This document shows positions 15,617 to 24,170 of a DNA stretch of 49,271 nucleotides, piece by piece. How positions within the stretch are numbered: the stretch's first letter is position 1; each line of letters opens with the position of its first letter. The notes beneath the pieces were generated by a model. It was not told where the DNA came from, did not search any database, and saw nothing but the letters and a program-made list of their open reading frames with translations. Made by a program: the position numbers and the translations under genes. The stretch is from an uncultured SAR116 cluster alpha proteobacterium (GTDB taxonomy: Bacteria; Pseudomonadota; Alphaproteobacteria; Puniceispirillales; Puniceispirillaceae): assembly GCA_902623185.1 (NCBI GenBank), contig CACNSW010000011.1, positions 1 to 49,271 on the forward strand, written 5' to 3'.

Positions 15617-16297
15617 ATGCTCAAAAAAAGCCTGATAACAAATTTAGCTTCGTTAGCGATTGTATGCGCTAGCTACCTGTCGCCAAAATACAATGAGGTA
15701 ATTTATTTAACAGGTTTGTTCGCGCTCTCTGGTGGAATTACAAACTGGCTAGCCATTCACATGTTATTTGAAAAGGTGCCATTCTTTTATGGCTCTGGGG
15801 TAATTCCAACCAGATTTGAGGAGTTTAAACTGGGAATAAAAAACCTCGTGATGACTCAATTTTTTACTCAGCACAACATTAATTTTTTCATTGAGCAACA
15901 AACCGAAGGCCTCTCAACAGACATTAGCAATATGATTGATTTTGACAGAGTTTTTGATGGACTGGTTGAAGCTATAGAAAGTTCTTCTATGGGAAGCATG
16001 CTAGCTATGCTGGGTGGTAGAAAAGCTCTGCAACCTCTAAAAGAGCCGATCACACTTAAACTTCAGCAAATCGTGAGTGAAATAAATGAGACAAAACCTT
16101 TAGAAACTGGTCATAAAAATTTGACTTCATCGTTATTGGCTCAAGTGGAACAAATAATCGACCGGCGACTCGATGAACTGACGCCAGAGCAAGTCAAAGA
16201 TATAATACAAGTAATGATACGCAAACATCTTGGCTGGTTGGTGGTCTGGGGTGGTATTGTTGGCGGTTTTTTAGGTTTTGGCGCTGCCATAGTTTAA
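15617..16297 (+). CDS. DUF445-family membrane protein
   Basis: 226 residues. The N-terminus has two hydrophobic helices, and the second carries the DUF445 hallmark GGITNWLAIHMLFEK, followed by GSGVIPTRFEEFKLGIKNLV. The middle part (about 80-200) is amphipathic and helical, and a C-terminal helix, GWLVVWGGIVGGFLGFGAAIV, anchors the other end. Proteins of this family are inner-membrane proteins of unknown function with a large cytoplasmic or periplasmic helical part. ATG 15617 is preceded by AGGA at nine bases. It has no partner genes within 300 bp on either side. Confidence 0.8.
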   Translation: MLKKSLITNLASLAIVCASYLSPKYNEVIYLTGLFALSGGITNWLAIHMLFEKVPFFYGSGVIPTRFEEFKLGIKNLVMTQFFTQHNINFFIEQQTEGLSTDISNMIDFDRVFDGLVEAIESSSMGSMLAMLGGRKALQPLKEPITLKLQQIVSEINETKPLETGHKNLTSSLLAQVEQIIDRRLDELTPEQVKDIIQVMIRKHLGWLVVWGGIVGGFLGFGAAIV

Positions 16298-17573
16298 GAC
16301 TTACACCACCTAAGAGTAACACAATGGTAATGAAACGTTGCCCAAAACCTGTCAGTGTCTCTGTAATCGCTATACAGGGCATGTCTGTGGTGCTCTAAAA
16401 TTTTCATTCCTGTTACTCACCTAACTGCCCTTAACAATAACTAAACTACTCACCTATCCAGTACTCTGGTCTGCGTAATACCACATCTAAAAAACATGGT
16501 CACACTCCTCCTATGGCCCATACTTTGGAGTAATTATTGTTGGGCATAGATTGCTTAAAAGACAGTTGTTAAAGAAATCTTCTGGGCCAAGTTTTTGATA
16601 GTCGGGCATTAAATGTTTTTAGACACTTAATGTTCTAATGTAATGAATCTATTACCTATGCTAGAAGCGATGAGAATTTGTTTTGCGCGAACTAATGATA
16701 AATCGTGGCTATAAAATGTGATAGCCAGTCTAGCAAATTATCGATACGTAGCTAGATCGTGGGTGGTGATGGTGTGCAATCAATGGGCCATTAACATTTT
16801 GGTCGCGCCATTTTATTAGAAATATCTCAATGAGTTAGACAACTCCTGATTCGAAGTTGTAATCAGAGAACGCAGATTTGACACAAAGACGAGTTTAGAT
16901 CGATTAATAGTGTAAGAAAAAGGGGGCTCCAAATGAATCGCTCAACTGCGTATTTATGGTTGGCGTATTTTTTTCAAAACATATTATCTAAAAAGTCTGG
17001 TGCGCTCCTATGGTCTAATGGATTAAAGGTAAGTCTTCACGCTGTGACATCACCAATAAGTCAGACTAATTATTAAATCTCACTGGCAAATTTGCTGCTG
17101 AAACATGCAGATAAAATATCCCCCGAACACAAAGGCATTTTATTAAAAACATACAGATTGAAGTCTGCCGCCAACGCTGGATAGGTAAATTAGAAATTCG
17201 CTATTTGAATTAAAAGGCAGTTTATACAAAATTTTGGTGGCAGATTATAAGTAGTAACTGGCGACAGCTCATAAGGTAGACTTATTTTGATCAAGCGAGA
17301 TTTAGATATGACAGACTATCTGTATGCTCATACATACACTCGGCAACCATAGTAAGAAAAACATCAGACCTGTCGATGTAAGCCAGATATGCGCAGGCCA
17401 CCTTTGGCAAGGTTAATCAAGCTACCTCACGTAAGTCACGTTGTCGGCACTTTTGGATGTCTATAGATAAAGTCAACTCAAGCGCCTTACAAATATAACA
17501 TAAATCAGTGGTTAGACGGTCAGCGTTTAGCTACTCCAAAGTCAAAAAGCTACCTATTTCAAATCAAGAATTT
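16298..17573. other. gene-poor stretch of about 1.3 kb
   Basis: No gene with recognisable homology was found. The left part (16400-16560) contains TTATTGTTGGGC, which also occurs in the gap upstream of the membrane cyclase as TATATTGTTGGGC near 3907. The middle holds one 47-codon frame with a strong ribosome-binding site (16933-17076). Around 17090-17200 a frame reads SLANLLLKHADKISPEHKGI then LLKTYRLKSAANAG before stops, which looks like gene debris. The base composition is more AT-rich than the flanking genes. Confidence 0.4.
16933..17076 (+). CDS. small hypothetical protein, 47 aa
   Basis: An ATG preceded by AGGGGG (16921-16926) opens a 47-codon frame beginning MNRSTAYLWLAYFFQNILSK. The first half is hydrophobic enough for one membrane helix. 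There is no recognised family. It is included because the ribosome-binding site is strong and well spaced; it could also be chance or the start of a decayed gene. Confidence 0.25.
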   Translation: MNRSTAYLWLAYFFQNILSKKSGALLWSNGLKVSLHAVTSPISQTNY

Positions 17574-17927
17574 CTAATCATTTGGCTCTGAGACCATGAG
17601 AAAATAAATACCAGACATTAAGCCAAAGTTTTTTAAAAATGCAGTCAATTGAGATGGGTCGGACAGGTTTGAATGGAAAACTAAGGCAGATAAAAAACAA
17701 AATGCCATCAAGCTTAAATAAGAAAACCTTCTTTCTAGTTTGAACAAAATCAAAATAGGAGCAACAATCTCTATCACTATGGCTGGGTAAATAAACAAGC
17801 CTGGAAAGTTATAGCTTTCCATCCAAGTTTTTACCTCTTCCAAATGTTGTAATTTTGATATTCCATTGACAAAAAACACCGCCACTAATCCAAGGCGAAA
17901 AGTAAAATTCAAATACATAGTCTTCAT
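17574..17927 (-). CDS. DoxX-family small membrane protein
   Basis: About 117 residues with four predicted membrane helices. The DoxX pattern is visible as LGLVAVFFVNGISKLQHLEE at the N-terminus, then YPAIVIEIVAPILILF in helix 2 and LSALVFHSNLSD before the last helix. DoxX-type proteins are quinone-linked or structural membrane subunits; many, like this one, stand alone with unknown function. ATG 17927 is chosen because AAGGGG lies eight bases upstream, and the 45 residues of the longer frame resemble no part of the family. A GC-rich hairpin (18036-18054) lies upstream. Confidence 0.75.
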   Translation of the reverse strand: MKTMYLNFTFRLGLVAVFFVNGISKLQHLEEVKTWMESYNFPGLFIYPAIVIEIVAPILILFKLERRFSYLSLMAFCFLSALVFHSNLSDPSQLTAFLKNFGLMSGIYFLMVSEPND

Positions 17928-18035
17928 GATTTGTGCCCCTTCGTTGCAAGCTTTTAAAACGTAATCAATGATTTCTGGTATATTTGATTTTTTACAAATG
18001 AGCGTTAAGTAAATTATCGGACAGTTTTTAGCGCT

Positions 18036-18054
18036 AGCCTCGACGTCCGAGGCT
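18036..18054. terminator. GC-rich hairpin between two minus-strand genes
   Basis: AGCCTCG-ACGTC-CGAGGCT forms a perfect 7-bp stem with a 5-base loop. It lies between the caspase-like gene (ending at 18200 on the minus strand) and the DoxX gene. A T-run is absent on the minus strand, so it may be a weak terminator or a processing hairpin. Confidence 0.4.
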
Positions 18055-18071
18055 GTCTTCAAATGGCATTG

Positions 18072-18104
18072 AAGTGAGAAACAAGTATGGTCACATACAG
18101 TCCA
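18072..18104 (+). repeat. short repeat shared with 11059-11090
   Basis: GTGAGAAACAAGTATGGTCA followed by CATACAGT matches the element next to the TPR-sulfotransferase gene with a handful of differences. It sits in the gap between the DoxX and caspase-like genes. Confidence 0.5.
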
Positions 18105-18199
18105 TCACGAAAATGCTATGTATTGCAGTCGGAAAAGCGCTATCGAATTTCTCTTAAACAGTACACTCATAATGCTATTGCTAAGAAATTTCCCGAGAC

Positions 18200-19900
18200 T
18201 TACTGGAACCTCACCAAAACTTTGTTACCATCACCGCGCAGTTCAGGAGTCTGACTTCCCGATGACTGCTTAATAACGTTTTGCTGGACATAAGAATGCA
18301 ATTCGCCAGCAGTAATCTGATTGTCTTGGTTGGCATCAGCTTGGCCTTCCATACCTTTCATAAGGAAATAGCTGAACAATCCGTGCTTGGCTTCCTCCAG
18401 AGGCTTGGCTGTCTGATCATTAGCTGCAGCTGTAATTATTGTAAAATTTTTTGGAACTGATTGTGGATTAGCGCGAATGGCAATGGGACGCGAGGCAATC
18501 AGCATCTCTGAACCACGAGTAGCCCCAGAGTAGCAAGTGTCCAAGAAGACTGTAACAGACCGAGGTTTAATTGATGCAATATCCGAAAGCAGCTCGTCAC
18601 GACGTATAGCCGTCTTTTCAAGTAAATCAGGTTCGCCATCAAATGGCAGTAAAAACATGCTTTCTCCATCATCAGAGGACAAACCATGACCAGCAAAGAA
18701 AAGATATACATCTGATAGACCTGGTTCAGCCACACGCGCTAACCAACGCATAACGGCGAGCAGCACACCTCTTTCATCGGCGTCATCATTGACAAGCGTT
18801 TTTATCCGATCTCGGGGAACACCTAATTTGGCTAGCGCATAATCATGAAAAACCTTTGCGTCTGTGTCTGCGTATATCGCAGGGGCTAAAGAATTTGAAT
18901 AAGTACCAACACCAACTATTATCGCCACGGCATTGTCGTTTTTAAAAACATTCCGATGAAGTGGGTTTAACTTTTCAAAAGATACGATATTGTCCTGCAC
19001 ATCTGCTCGTTCTAGTAACACAGACATTGCTGTAGACATGCCAGCTTGATTGAACACAACCAAGGTTGCAACCGATCCACCAATAGGGACAAAGGTTGTC
19101 GCTGAAAAATACCCACCAGTATCAACTTTAACCAAACGCCCATTAATTTTTAGCTCTGCAATACCCAAATCGTCATATACATACCCTTTCACGGTACCTT
19201 GAGGGCCATTGGTGAATATCTCGGTAATTGATAATGAAGGTGCTTTTACCAGGTTGGGTCTGGCCGTTGGTGGATCAAAGGTATTTTGGGAAGAGGACAA
19301 TTTGGTTACGTTTGCTCGCTTCGACCCATTTGAAGAGGCACCTCCAGAACTTGAGGAAATTTCCGAAGATGATTTTATTTCATCCTTTTGATTTACGATT
19401 GCATCAAGTTCAGCGCGGAGCGCTTCGTTTTTTATTATTTCTTCATCAAGTCCATCAGACAGTGCTAGGTCGTCGACAAGAGGATCTTCAGCCTCATTTG
19501 GATCCACAACTTGTAGCAACTTTTCCGCAGAAAAAGTTGCCCTACATGGATAGTCGTTCGCCAGCACAGTCAAGATACCAAATTGTTCATCTTTACTCCA
19601 GTTTAGCAACATCGATGCATTTTCACCTACCAAAACTCCATTATATTTGAATCCCCATCTGCGCTTTGTTTGATACCGTGTTTCATCAAACTCTAAAATA
19701 AAGTCATCATCAATTTGAGAGACAAATTTATCGAAATGGGTTTTAAAATGAGCTCTACAAATAACCGATGGATTGTCGATGAAATATTCTGCTGCCTGTA
19801 GGGGAGTGTTTATAAAACCACAAACAAGTAACGCACCTATAAGCCTTTTCTTTACCTTGCTAACAAGTGGAATAAAGTTTCTATCAATATGATTTTTCAT
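18200..19900 (-). CDS. secreted caspase-like (peptidase C14) protease
   Basis: 566 residues. The N-terminus has positive charges and a hydrophobic stretch ending LQAAEYF, a plausible signal peptide. A region rich in Asp/Glu and Ser (about 120-230) leads to an Ig-like beta domain (GTVKGYVYDDLGIAELKING). The C-terminal p20-like domain starts at AVAIIVGVGTYSN and holds the dyad His405 (FFAGHG) and Cys456 (FLDTCYSG). An EF-hand-like loop, DANQDNQITAGE, sits near the end. This is the architecture of bacterial orthocaspases, Cys proteases that usually cut after Arg or Lys. The start is ATG 19900, four bases after the stop of the preceding gene. The tight spacing means the two are very probably co-transcribed and may act together at the envelope. 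Confidence 0.88.
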   Translation of the reverse strand: MKNHIDRNFIPLVSKVKKRLIGALLVCGFINTPLQAAEYFIDNPSVICRAHFKTHFDKFVSQIDDDFILEFDETRYQTKRRWGFKYNGVLVGENASMLLNWSKDEQFGILTVLANDYPCRATFSAEKLLQVVDPNEAEDPLVDDLALSDGLDEEIIKNEALRAELDAIVNQKDEIKSSSEISSSSGGASSNGSKRANVTKLSSSQNTFDPPTARPNLVKAPSLSITEIFTNGPQGTVKGYVYDDLGIAELKINGRLVKVDTGGYFSATTFVPIGGSVATLVVFNQAGMSTAMSVLLERADVQDNIVSFEKLNPLHRNVFKNDNAVAIIVGVGTYSNSLAPAIYADTDAKVFHDYALAKLGVPRDRIKTLVNDDADERGVLLAVMRWLARVAEPGLSDVYLFFAGHGLSSDDGESMFLLPFDGEPDLLEKTAIRRDELLSDIASIKPRSVTVFLDTCYSGATRGSEMLIASRPIAIRANPQSVPKNFTIITAAANDQTAKPLEEAKHGLFSYFLMKGMEGQADANQDNQITAGELHSYVQQNVIKQSSGSQTPELRGDGNKVLVRFQ

Positions 19901-19904
19901 TTGG

Positions 19905-20681
19905 TCAACATTGTGTCTTATTGCAGTCGACAACCACCCATCCATCCCCAATTTCCAAAATCGCATCCGGGTTAATGTTGTAGTAATCAATCAACTCTTG
20001 CAACCAGTTGTCAATTGCCTCCTCGACGGCCTCCTCGACGGCCTCTTCCACAGCCTCTTCGACAGCATCCTCAACTTTCTCCTCCATCTCCCTATCTACG
20101 GCGTCAGAAATCTGGTCCGTCAAAACATCTTCAATCTCAGAATTTATAGCAAAAGAGGACTCTTGAATTTTCCTCAATGAGTTAGATAGCTCTATATTTT
20201 TTAGTTCCTCGTCACCAAGCAACTCAGAAATTGCTGTGTCCAAATAAGCTTGTGCATCACTCTCAGTTATCCCCATCTCTTCGATAAATCTGGGACTTGC
20301 GTTTGCAATAATGTACCGGTACAGCGCTTTCTTATCCTGAAGTCCATTAAGTCTAAACACCGCACTTAGATATTCTTCTCCTTTTTTTATTCCTTGGATT
20401 CTCAATAGCGGTGCCCCTGGTAGGAGTACATCATCACCAAAATATCCTTTAACTCTCCGAGGTCTCCCTGTTGATTTAGCCCAGTCTTTTGTTGGTTTGG
20501 ACATCTCGGCTTTAAACCTAGCTGCATAGCTCTCCTGTACTACTTCACCACTCTTTTGAACAACCGAGCCATCACTCTTGAAGGTCAAAGCCACAGAAGA
20601 ATTATGGTATGCTAGCGATAACCAACCGACCCCTATAGATATCACGCTAAGCTCAATTATACTGAGAGATTTTTTAGGCAT
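19905..20681 (-). CDS. membrane-anchored protein with VEEA tandem repeat
   Basis: 258 residues, no family recognised. Residues about 8-28 are a hydrophobic anchor (SIIELSVISIGVGWLSLAYH), followed by a basic stretch and a globular-looking middle. The C-terminal third is an acidic helix with EEAVEEAVEEAVEEA, bounded by EKVEDA and IDNWLQELIDYY, probably a coiled coil or an amphipathic helix. The DNA of this part is a 12-bp tandem repeat. Two Cys residues close the protein (VDCNKTQC). It is the first gene of a two-gene unit with the caspase-like protease, separated by four bases, so it could be a substrate, inhibitor or scaffold of the protease. That is inference only. Confidence 0.7.
   Translation of the reverse strand: MPKKSLSIIELSVISIGVGWLSLAYHNSSVALTFKSDGSVVQKSGEVVQESYAARFKAEMSKPTKDWAKSTGRPRRVKGYFGDDVLLPGAPLLRIQGIKKGEEYLSAVFRLNGLQDKKALYRYIIANASPRFIEEMGITESDAQAYLDTAISELLGDEELKNIELSNSLRKIQESSFAINSEIEDVLTDQISDAVDREMEEKVEDAVEEAVEEAVEEAVEEAIDNWLQELIDYYNINPDAILEIGDGWVVVDCNKTQC
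20017..20064 (-). repeat. 12-bp tandem repeat inside a coding region
   Basis: Four units of GCCTCCTCGACG and close variants (GCCTCTTCCACA, GCCTCTTCGACA) on the plus strand encode the repeated VEEA on the minus strand. The unit length is a multiple of three, so copy-number change would keep the frame. Confidence 0.8.
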
Positions 20682-21520
20682 TAGTTACTCAATATCGTCG
20701 TTATTTTTTTGTTTAAATTAAGCTGACATTTAACAGCATTAATTTCAACATACGATGAAACCGAGTGGCAGGTGCCTTTGTTTTATTCGACAATTGCAAA
20801 ATCCTAATCAAGATGACAAATCTCATTCCAATCTCTAATATTAAATAGCTCGTTGTTAGGTGGTTACCATAACATATGTTAGTTAATATTTTATCGCTGT
20901 TTGCAGTATGTCCGGCAGGCACTTTCACTGATTAGACTTCCAAAACACTAAGCTATCGTCAAAGACAATATAATTGGTTAACTTACTCCGACAGCAATCT
21001 GTGAAATACCGTATGCATAAAACATAAGTAGGTCGGTATGTTTCCTGCTTTGTCCACCATTCAAAGAAGACTATCGATTGTAGGTCACTCCCATTTAAAG
21101 AAAATTGACGCACGGCAAGTTCATTTATGCGTCTTGACTGCACAGTGAATAAACGAGATTCGAAGCGGTGCTTACATTACGTAATCTAGCTGGTGCGCAG
21201 GTTCTAAACAGCCTACCTTTTAGGTGCGCAATTTCCCTAACTTTGAAGTCAGTGGACCTTGTTTAGGTTGCCTTTTTCCAAACTATTTAGGTTCTAGAAA
21301 AGAAGTTTGTGTTTCTATGGTGCGTCTAAGATCTCTAGTACACTTTTAAAGTCGCGGCGGCGAGCAAGACTTCCCGCCAAATTTTTTACACTTTAGCATT
21401 TGCTAGGCAAAATGAAGTGCCCGATTTGTAAGTAATCTAAGCATTGTCATAATATATCTATATTCCTGTAATTCTTGAATTTCCTGCTTTTAGAATGAGA
21501 CAAGACTAATATTCATTAAA
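20682..21520. other. gene-poor stretch of 840 bp
   Basis: It holds the worn repeat copy D (20988-21235) and otherwise AT-rich sequence. Frames of 71 and 72 codons on the minus strand (20713-20928 and 20925-21143) have no ribosome-binding site and, for the second, coincide with the repeat, so I do not call them genes. The promoter of the protease operon should lie just right of 20681. Confidence 0.4.
20988..21235 (-). repeat. interspersed repeat of about 240 bp, old divergent copy D
   Basis: On the minus strand it begins GCGCACCTAAAAGGTAGGCT and keeps ordered blocks CACCAGCTAGATTACGTAAT, GAATCTCGTTTATTC, GTGCAGTCAAGACGCATAAA, GACCTACTTATGTTTTATGC and TTTCACAGATTGCTGTCGG. Spacing agrees with copies A-C over the full length, but many positions differ, so this is an older insertion of the same element. 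Confidence 0.65.
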
Positions 21521-22663
21521 TCAAAATTGTCCAAGAAAATCTCTCAGCGTAACCGCAACATCGCCCATGTAGGCATCATCGTAACCATCTTCATTCTCCA
21601 AAACGCTTAAAAAAGAGAGCGAGGTTTTGTTCTGGGTATCAGTCATTAAAAACTGCCCACCATAACCAGCATGGCCCACAAAACGGCCATCTGTCATTAA
21701 GTGGTTTGAATATCTGAGCCAATTCTTTGGCTCTGAAAGCATTGGCGCTGATCTTGAGATAGTTTTTGATAAGAACTCATTATTAGCGAAAGGTTGGCCA
21801 GCTAAATCTTTGCCATCTCTTGAGAAAATCAAGCCAAAGCGTGCAAGATCACGTGCACTTAGGCAACCTCCGCCAGAAAAAGCAGGATAACCCTCAGGGC
21901 TAAGACTGATGTAAAAAGCGCCTTCGTATCCGATAGCGTCTGCAATTTCTTCAATGTGTTGAGCGAGGGTTTTTGACGAAACTCTTGCAATAATTCGGGT
22001 CAAAACATCCGTGTTGGCAGATTTATACTGTGCGATGGAGTGGACACCCCGATCTTCGTAACCAGTTATACTGTTAGTAAATTTTGTGAGATCAGTTTCA
22101 ACGAGATGTGTATCGCTTGGTAGGCGCCACCCAAGAGCAATTTCTTCAGTAAAACAATCAGAATTTGGATCAAAATAATTCTCTGAAAAATTATTAGTCA
22201 CCGCCATATCAAGGACAGCCTGAATAGGTGCTTCTGCGTAGCCAGAGCCGATATCTGGTAAATAATCACCCACTCTTGCATTTAACATTAACGCCCCCTG
22301 TTCAACCAAACGGCCAACAATGAGATGAACATGGAGTTTTGAAATTGACTGAATAGAATGAGGCCGCGTTGTTGAAAAGTCGTTTGCAGCAACCTCCAGG
22401 ACAATCTTATCTTTGTGAATACAACACAAAGCCGAAAAAGCTGGGTGATCCAGCAAGTTCTGCAAATTAGAACTGATCTGGACAATCGTGTCTTTTTGGG
22501 GCTCTAGAACTAGGACATTTTTTGATCGAACCATCAACGCACGCCGGAATAATTTGTTGGCATTATGAAAACCGTGTCGCCGATGCTCGGGTTGATTCCA
22601 TCTTTGTTTATTATTTTTGTCAACTGTCAAATCAGGGTTAGGTATTGTGTTGTAAATCTGCAT
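21521..22663 (-). CDS. class C beta-lactamase-fold serine hydrolase (NylB-like)
   Basis: 380 residues without a signal peptide, so cytoplasmic. The serine-hydrolase motifs are Ser106-x-x-Lys109 (SISK), Tyr213 in YKSAN, and a His-Ala-Gly segment (GHAGYGGQF, about 330-338) that replaces the KTG box. GGGCLSARDLARFGLIF is typical of the beta-lactamase/esterase/6-aminohexanoate-dimer hydrolase group. In NylB the catalytic residues are Ser112, Lys115 and Tyr215, a nearly identical spacing. It is the last gene of a minus-strand run of two amidases and a peptide ABC importer, so an amidohydrolase on an imported oligomer is more likely than a beta-lactamase role. This substrate idea is inference. The ATG at 22663 has GGAATG upstream. 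Confidence 0.82.
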   Translation of the reverse strand: MQIYNTIPNPDLTVDKNNKQRWNQPEHRRHGFHNANKLFRRALMVRSKNVLVLEPQKDTIVQISSNLQNLLDHPAFSALCCIHKDKIVLEVAANDFSTTRPHSIQSISKLHVHLIVGRLVEQGALMLNARVGDYLPDIGSGYAEAPIQAVLDMAVTNNFSENYFDPNSDCFTEEIALGWRLPSDTHLVETDLTKFTNSITGYEDRGVHSIAQYKSANTDVLTRIIARVSSKTLAQHIEEIADAIGYEGAFYISLSPEGYPAFSGGGCLSARDLARFGLIFSRDGKDLAGQPFANNEFLSKTISRSAPMLSEPKNWLRYSNHLMTDGRFVGHAGYGGQFLMTDTQNKTSLSFLSVLENEDGYDDAYMGDVAVTLRDFLGQF

Positions 22664-22730
22664 TTCATTCCATTCGACTTTGCGGCTATAATTACAATTT
22701 TTTCTAAACCGTCCTGAACAATAAGAGCCC

Positions 22731-24170
22731 TCATAAATAATTTGATGTCAACTCAGGCCTTCTGTCAGCACAATCTAGCCACGGTTTTTCTCTTTCAAAG
22801 GCTTTGGCAACCCGGAACACTGTTTTATCATCGTAGGGACGACCAATTACCTGTATGCCCGTTGGCACGCCACTTGAAGCTCTACCTGATGGAAGCGCCA
22901 TCACCGGGCATTTGTTATACATGTTCCAAATAACCGCCATGGTTGTATCAGTATCTGTATATAAGTTTCCATTCACATTAACTTTGTCTTTTTGCCAACC
23001 AGTTGCAGGAATATCTGTGTAGGTTGTTGTAGGTGTCACAAAGGCGTCATACTTTTGAAAAAGAGGGCCGAGATACTCCATCCAGATTTGACCAGCAGTA
23101 AGAATGGACTGATGATAAATTTTGGTAGGGTAGCTGTTGGCAGTTTCGACTAATTGCGGCACATAATCACTGACTATTTCGCTATGCTTTTTGAAAGTTT
23201 TATTTAAAAAAGTTGCGAATAGAACTTCTTGGTTACCAAGCGCTAAATCGATAAGAGCAGCCGCCCAAGTAACTGGTACTTCCTCTACCGAAGCGCCCGC
23301 CCGACTTAGTGCTAGAAGCGCTTCATTTGTTTCACGTTGGACATCATTAGAAATTTCATAACATCCCAAATCCATTGAAAAAGCTATTTTGAGACCAACC
23401 AAATTTTTTTCATCAAGCTGTATTTGGACACCTTCAATTAGAGAATTATGGTCCCGGATGTCCTGACCAGACATTACATTTAACGTGATTGCACAGTCTT
23501 CAACCGTTCTTGCCATAGGTCCAGCCTTAGCGTAACTGTTAAAAGAGCTAGTTCCAATATTAGGAATTCGGCCATGCGGCGGTTGGTATCCGACAATACC
23601 ACATTGACTGGCCGGTTGTCGGATTGAACCAGTACTGTCACTGCCCGTTGCGATTGTTGCTGCCCCGGCGCTTAAAGCGGCCGCCGAACCACCTGATGAG
23701 CCACCCGGCGATATACCTATTTTCCAAGGGTTATGGGTAACGCCCCACATTCGGGAGTGAGTGGTGAAAAGCCAAGCAAATTCAGGGATTGTTGTTCTCG
23801 CAAAAACATTTGCTCCGGCATCTATAAGTCTTTGTACGTGCGGGGACGTATATCCACAAATATTTTCTTTATTTATAAGGGATCCTGCTGTTGTACGTTT
23901 GCCAGCTATTTCACAAAGGTCCTTTACTGCAAGAGGAATACCCTCGAGGGGACCGATTCCAGCTGCTCCTTTTGCATATAAATCTTCAGACTTTCTTGCT
24001 TTCTCTTTTGCCTCCTCAAAATAACAATCTGCAAAAGGATTCACCGTGGAGGAAATTAAATTCGCTCTTTCAATGATAGCCTCAAGTAGTTCCAGCGGAG
24101 ACAAAGATCGATTGCGAAACCTTTTTAGAGCCTCATGAGCAGACATGTAGCAAAGATCATCAATACTCAT
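22731..24170 (-). CDS. amidase-signature family enzyme 1
   Basis: About 479 residues. The Ser-cisSer-Lys catalytic set is visible: Lys in PLAVKDL, the cis-Ser in GGSSGGSAAAL, and the nucleophile Ser in GSDSTGSIRQPA. MALPSGRASSGVPTGIQVIG near the end is the usual C-terminal amidase block. It hydrolyses a carboxamide bond of unknown identity; the family includes NylA-type cyclic-amide hydrolases, GatA and peptide amidases. There is no GatB or GatC neighbour, so a tRNA amidotransferase role is unlikely. ATG 24170 (MSIDDLCYM) is preferred over TTG 24185. It overlaps the end of the upstream amidase by about 11 bases, which implies translational coupling. It is clearly paralogous to the gene before it. 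Confidence 0.88.
   Translation of the reverse strand: MSIDDLCYMSAHEALKRFRNRSLSPLELLEAIIERANLISSTVNPFADCYFEEAKEKARKSEDLYAKGAAGIGPLEGIPLAVKDLCEIAGKRTTAGSLINKENICGYTSPHVQRLIDAGANVFARTTIPEFAWLFTTHSRMWGVTHNPWKIGISPGGSSGGSAAALSAGAATIATGSDSTGSIRQPASQCGIVGYQPPHGRIPNIGTSSFNSYAKAGPMARTVEDCAITLNVMSGQDIRDHNSLIEGVQIQLDEKNLVGLKIAFSMDLGCYEISNDVQRETNEALLALSRAGASVEEVPVTWAAALIDLALGNQEVLFATFLNKTFKKHSEIVSDYVPQLVETANSYPTKIYHQSILTAGQIWMEYLGPLFQKYDAFVTPTTTYTDIPATGWQKDKVNVNGNLYTDTDTTMAVIWNMYNKCPVMALPSGRASSGVPTGIQVIGRPYDDKTVFRVAKAFEREKPWLDCADRRPELTSNYL

Noticed and set aside
21521-22663. Antibiotic-resistance beta-lactamase
   Set aside because: There is no signal peptide, the KTG box is replaced by HAG, and the operon context is import plus amidases. 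An amide or ester hydrolase role is more likely.
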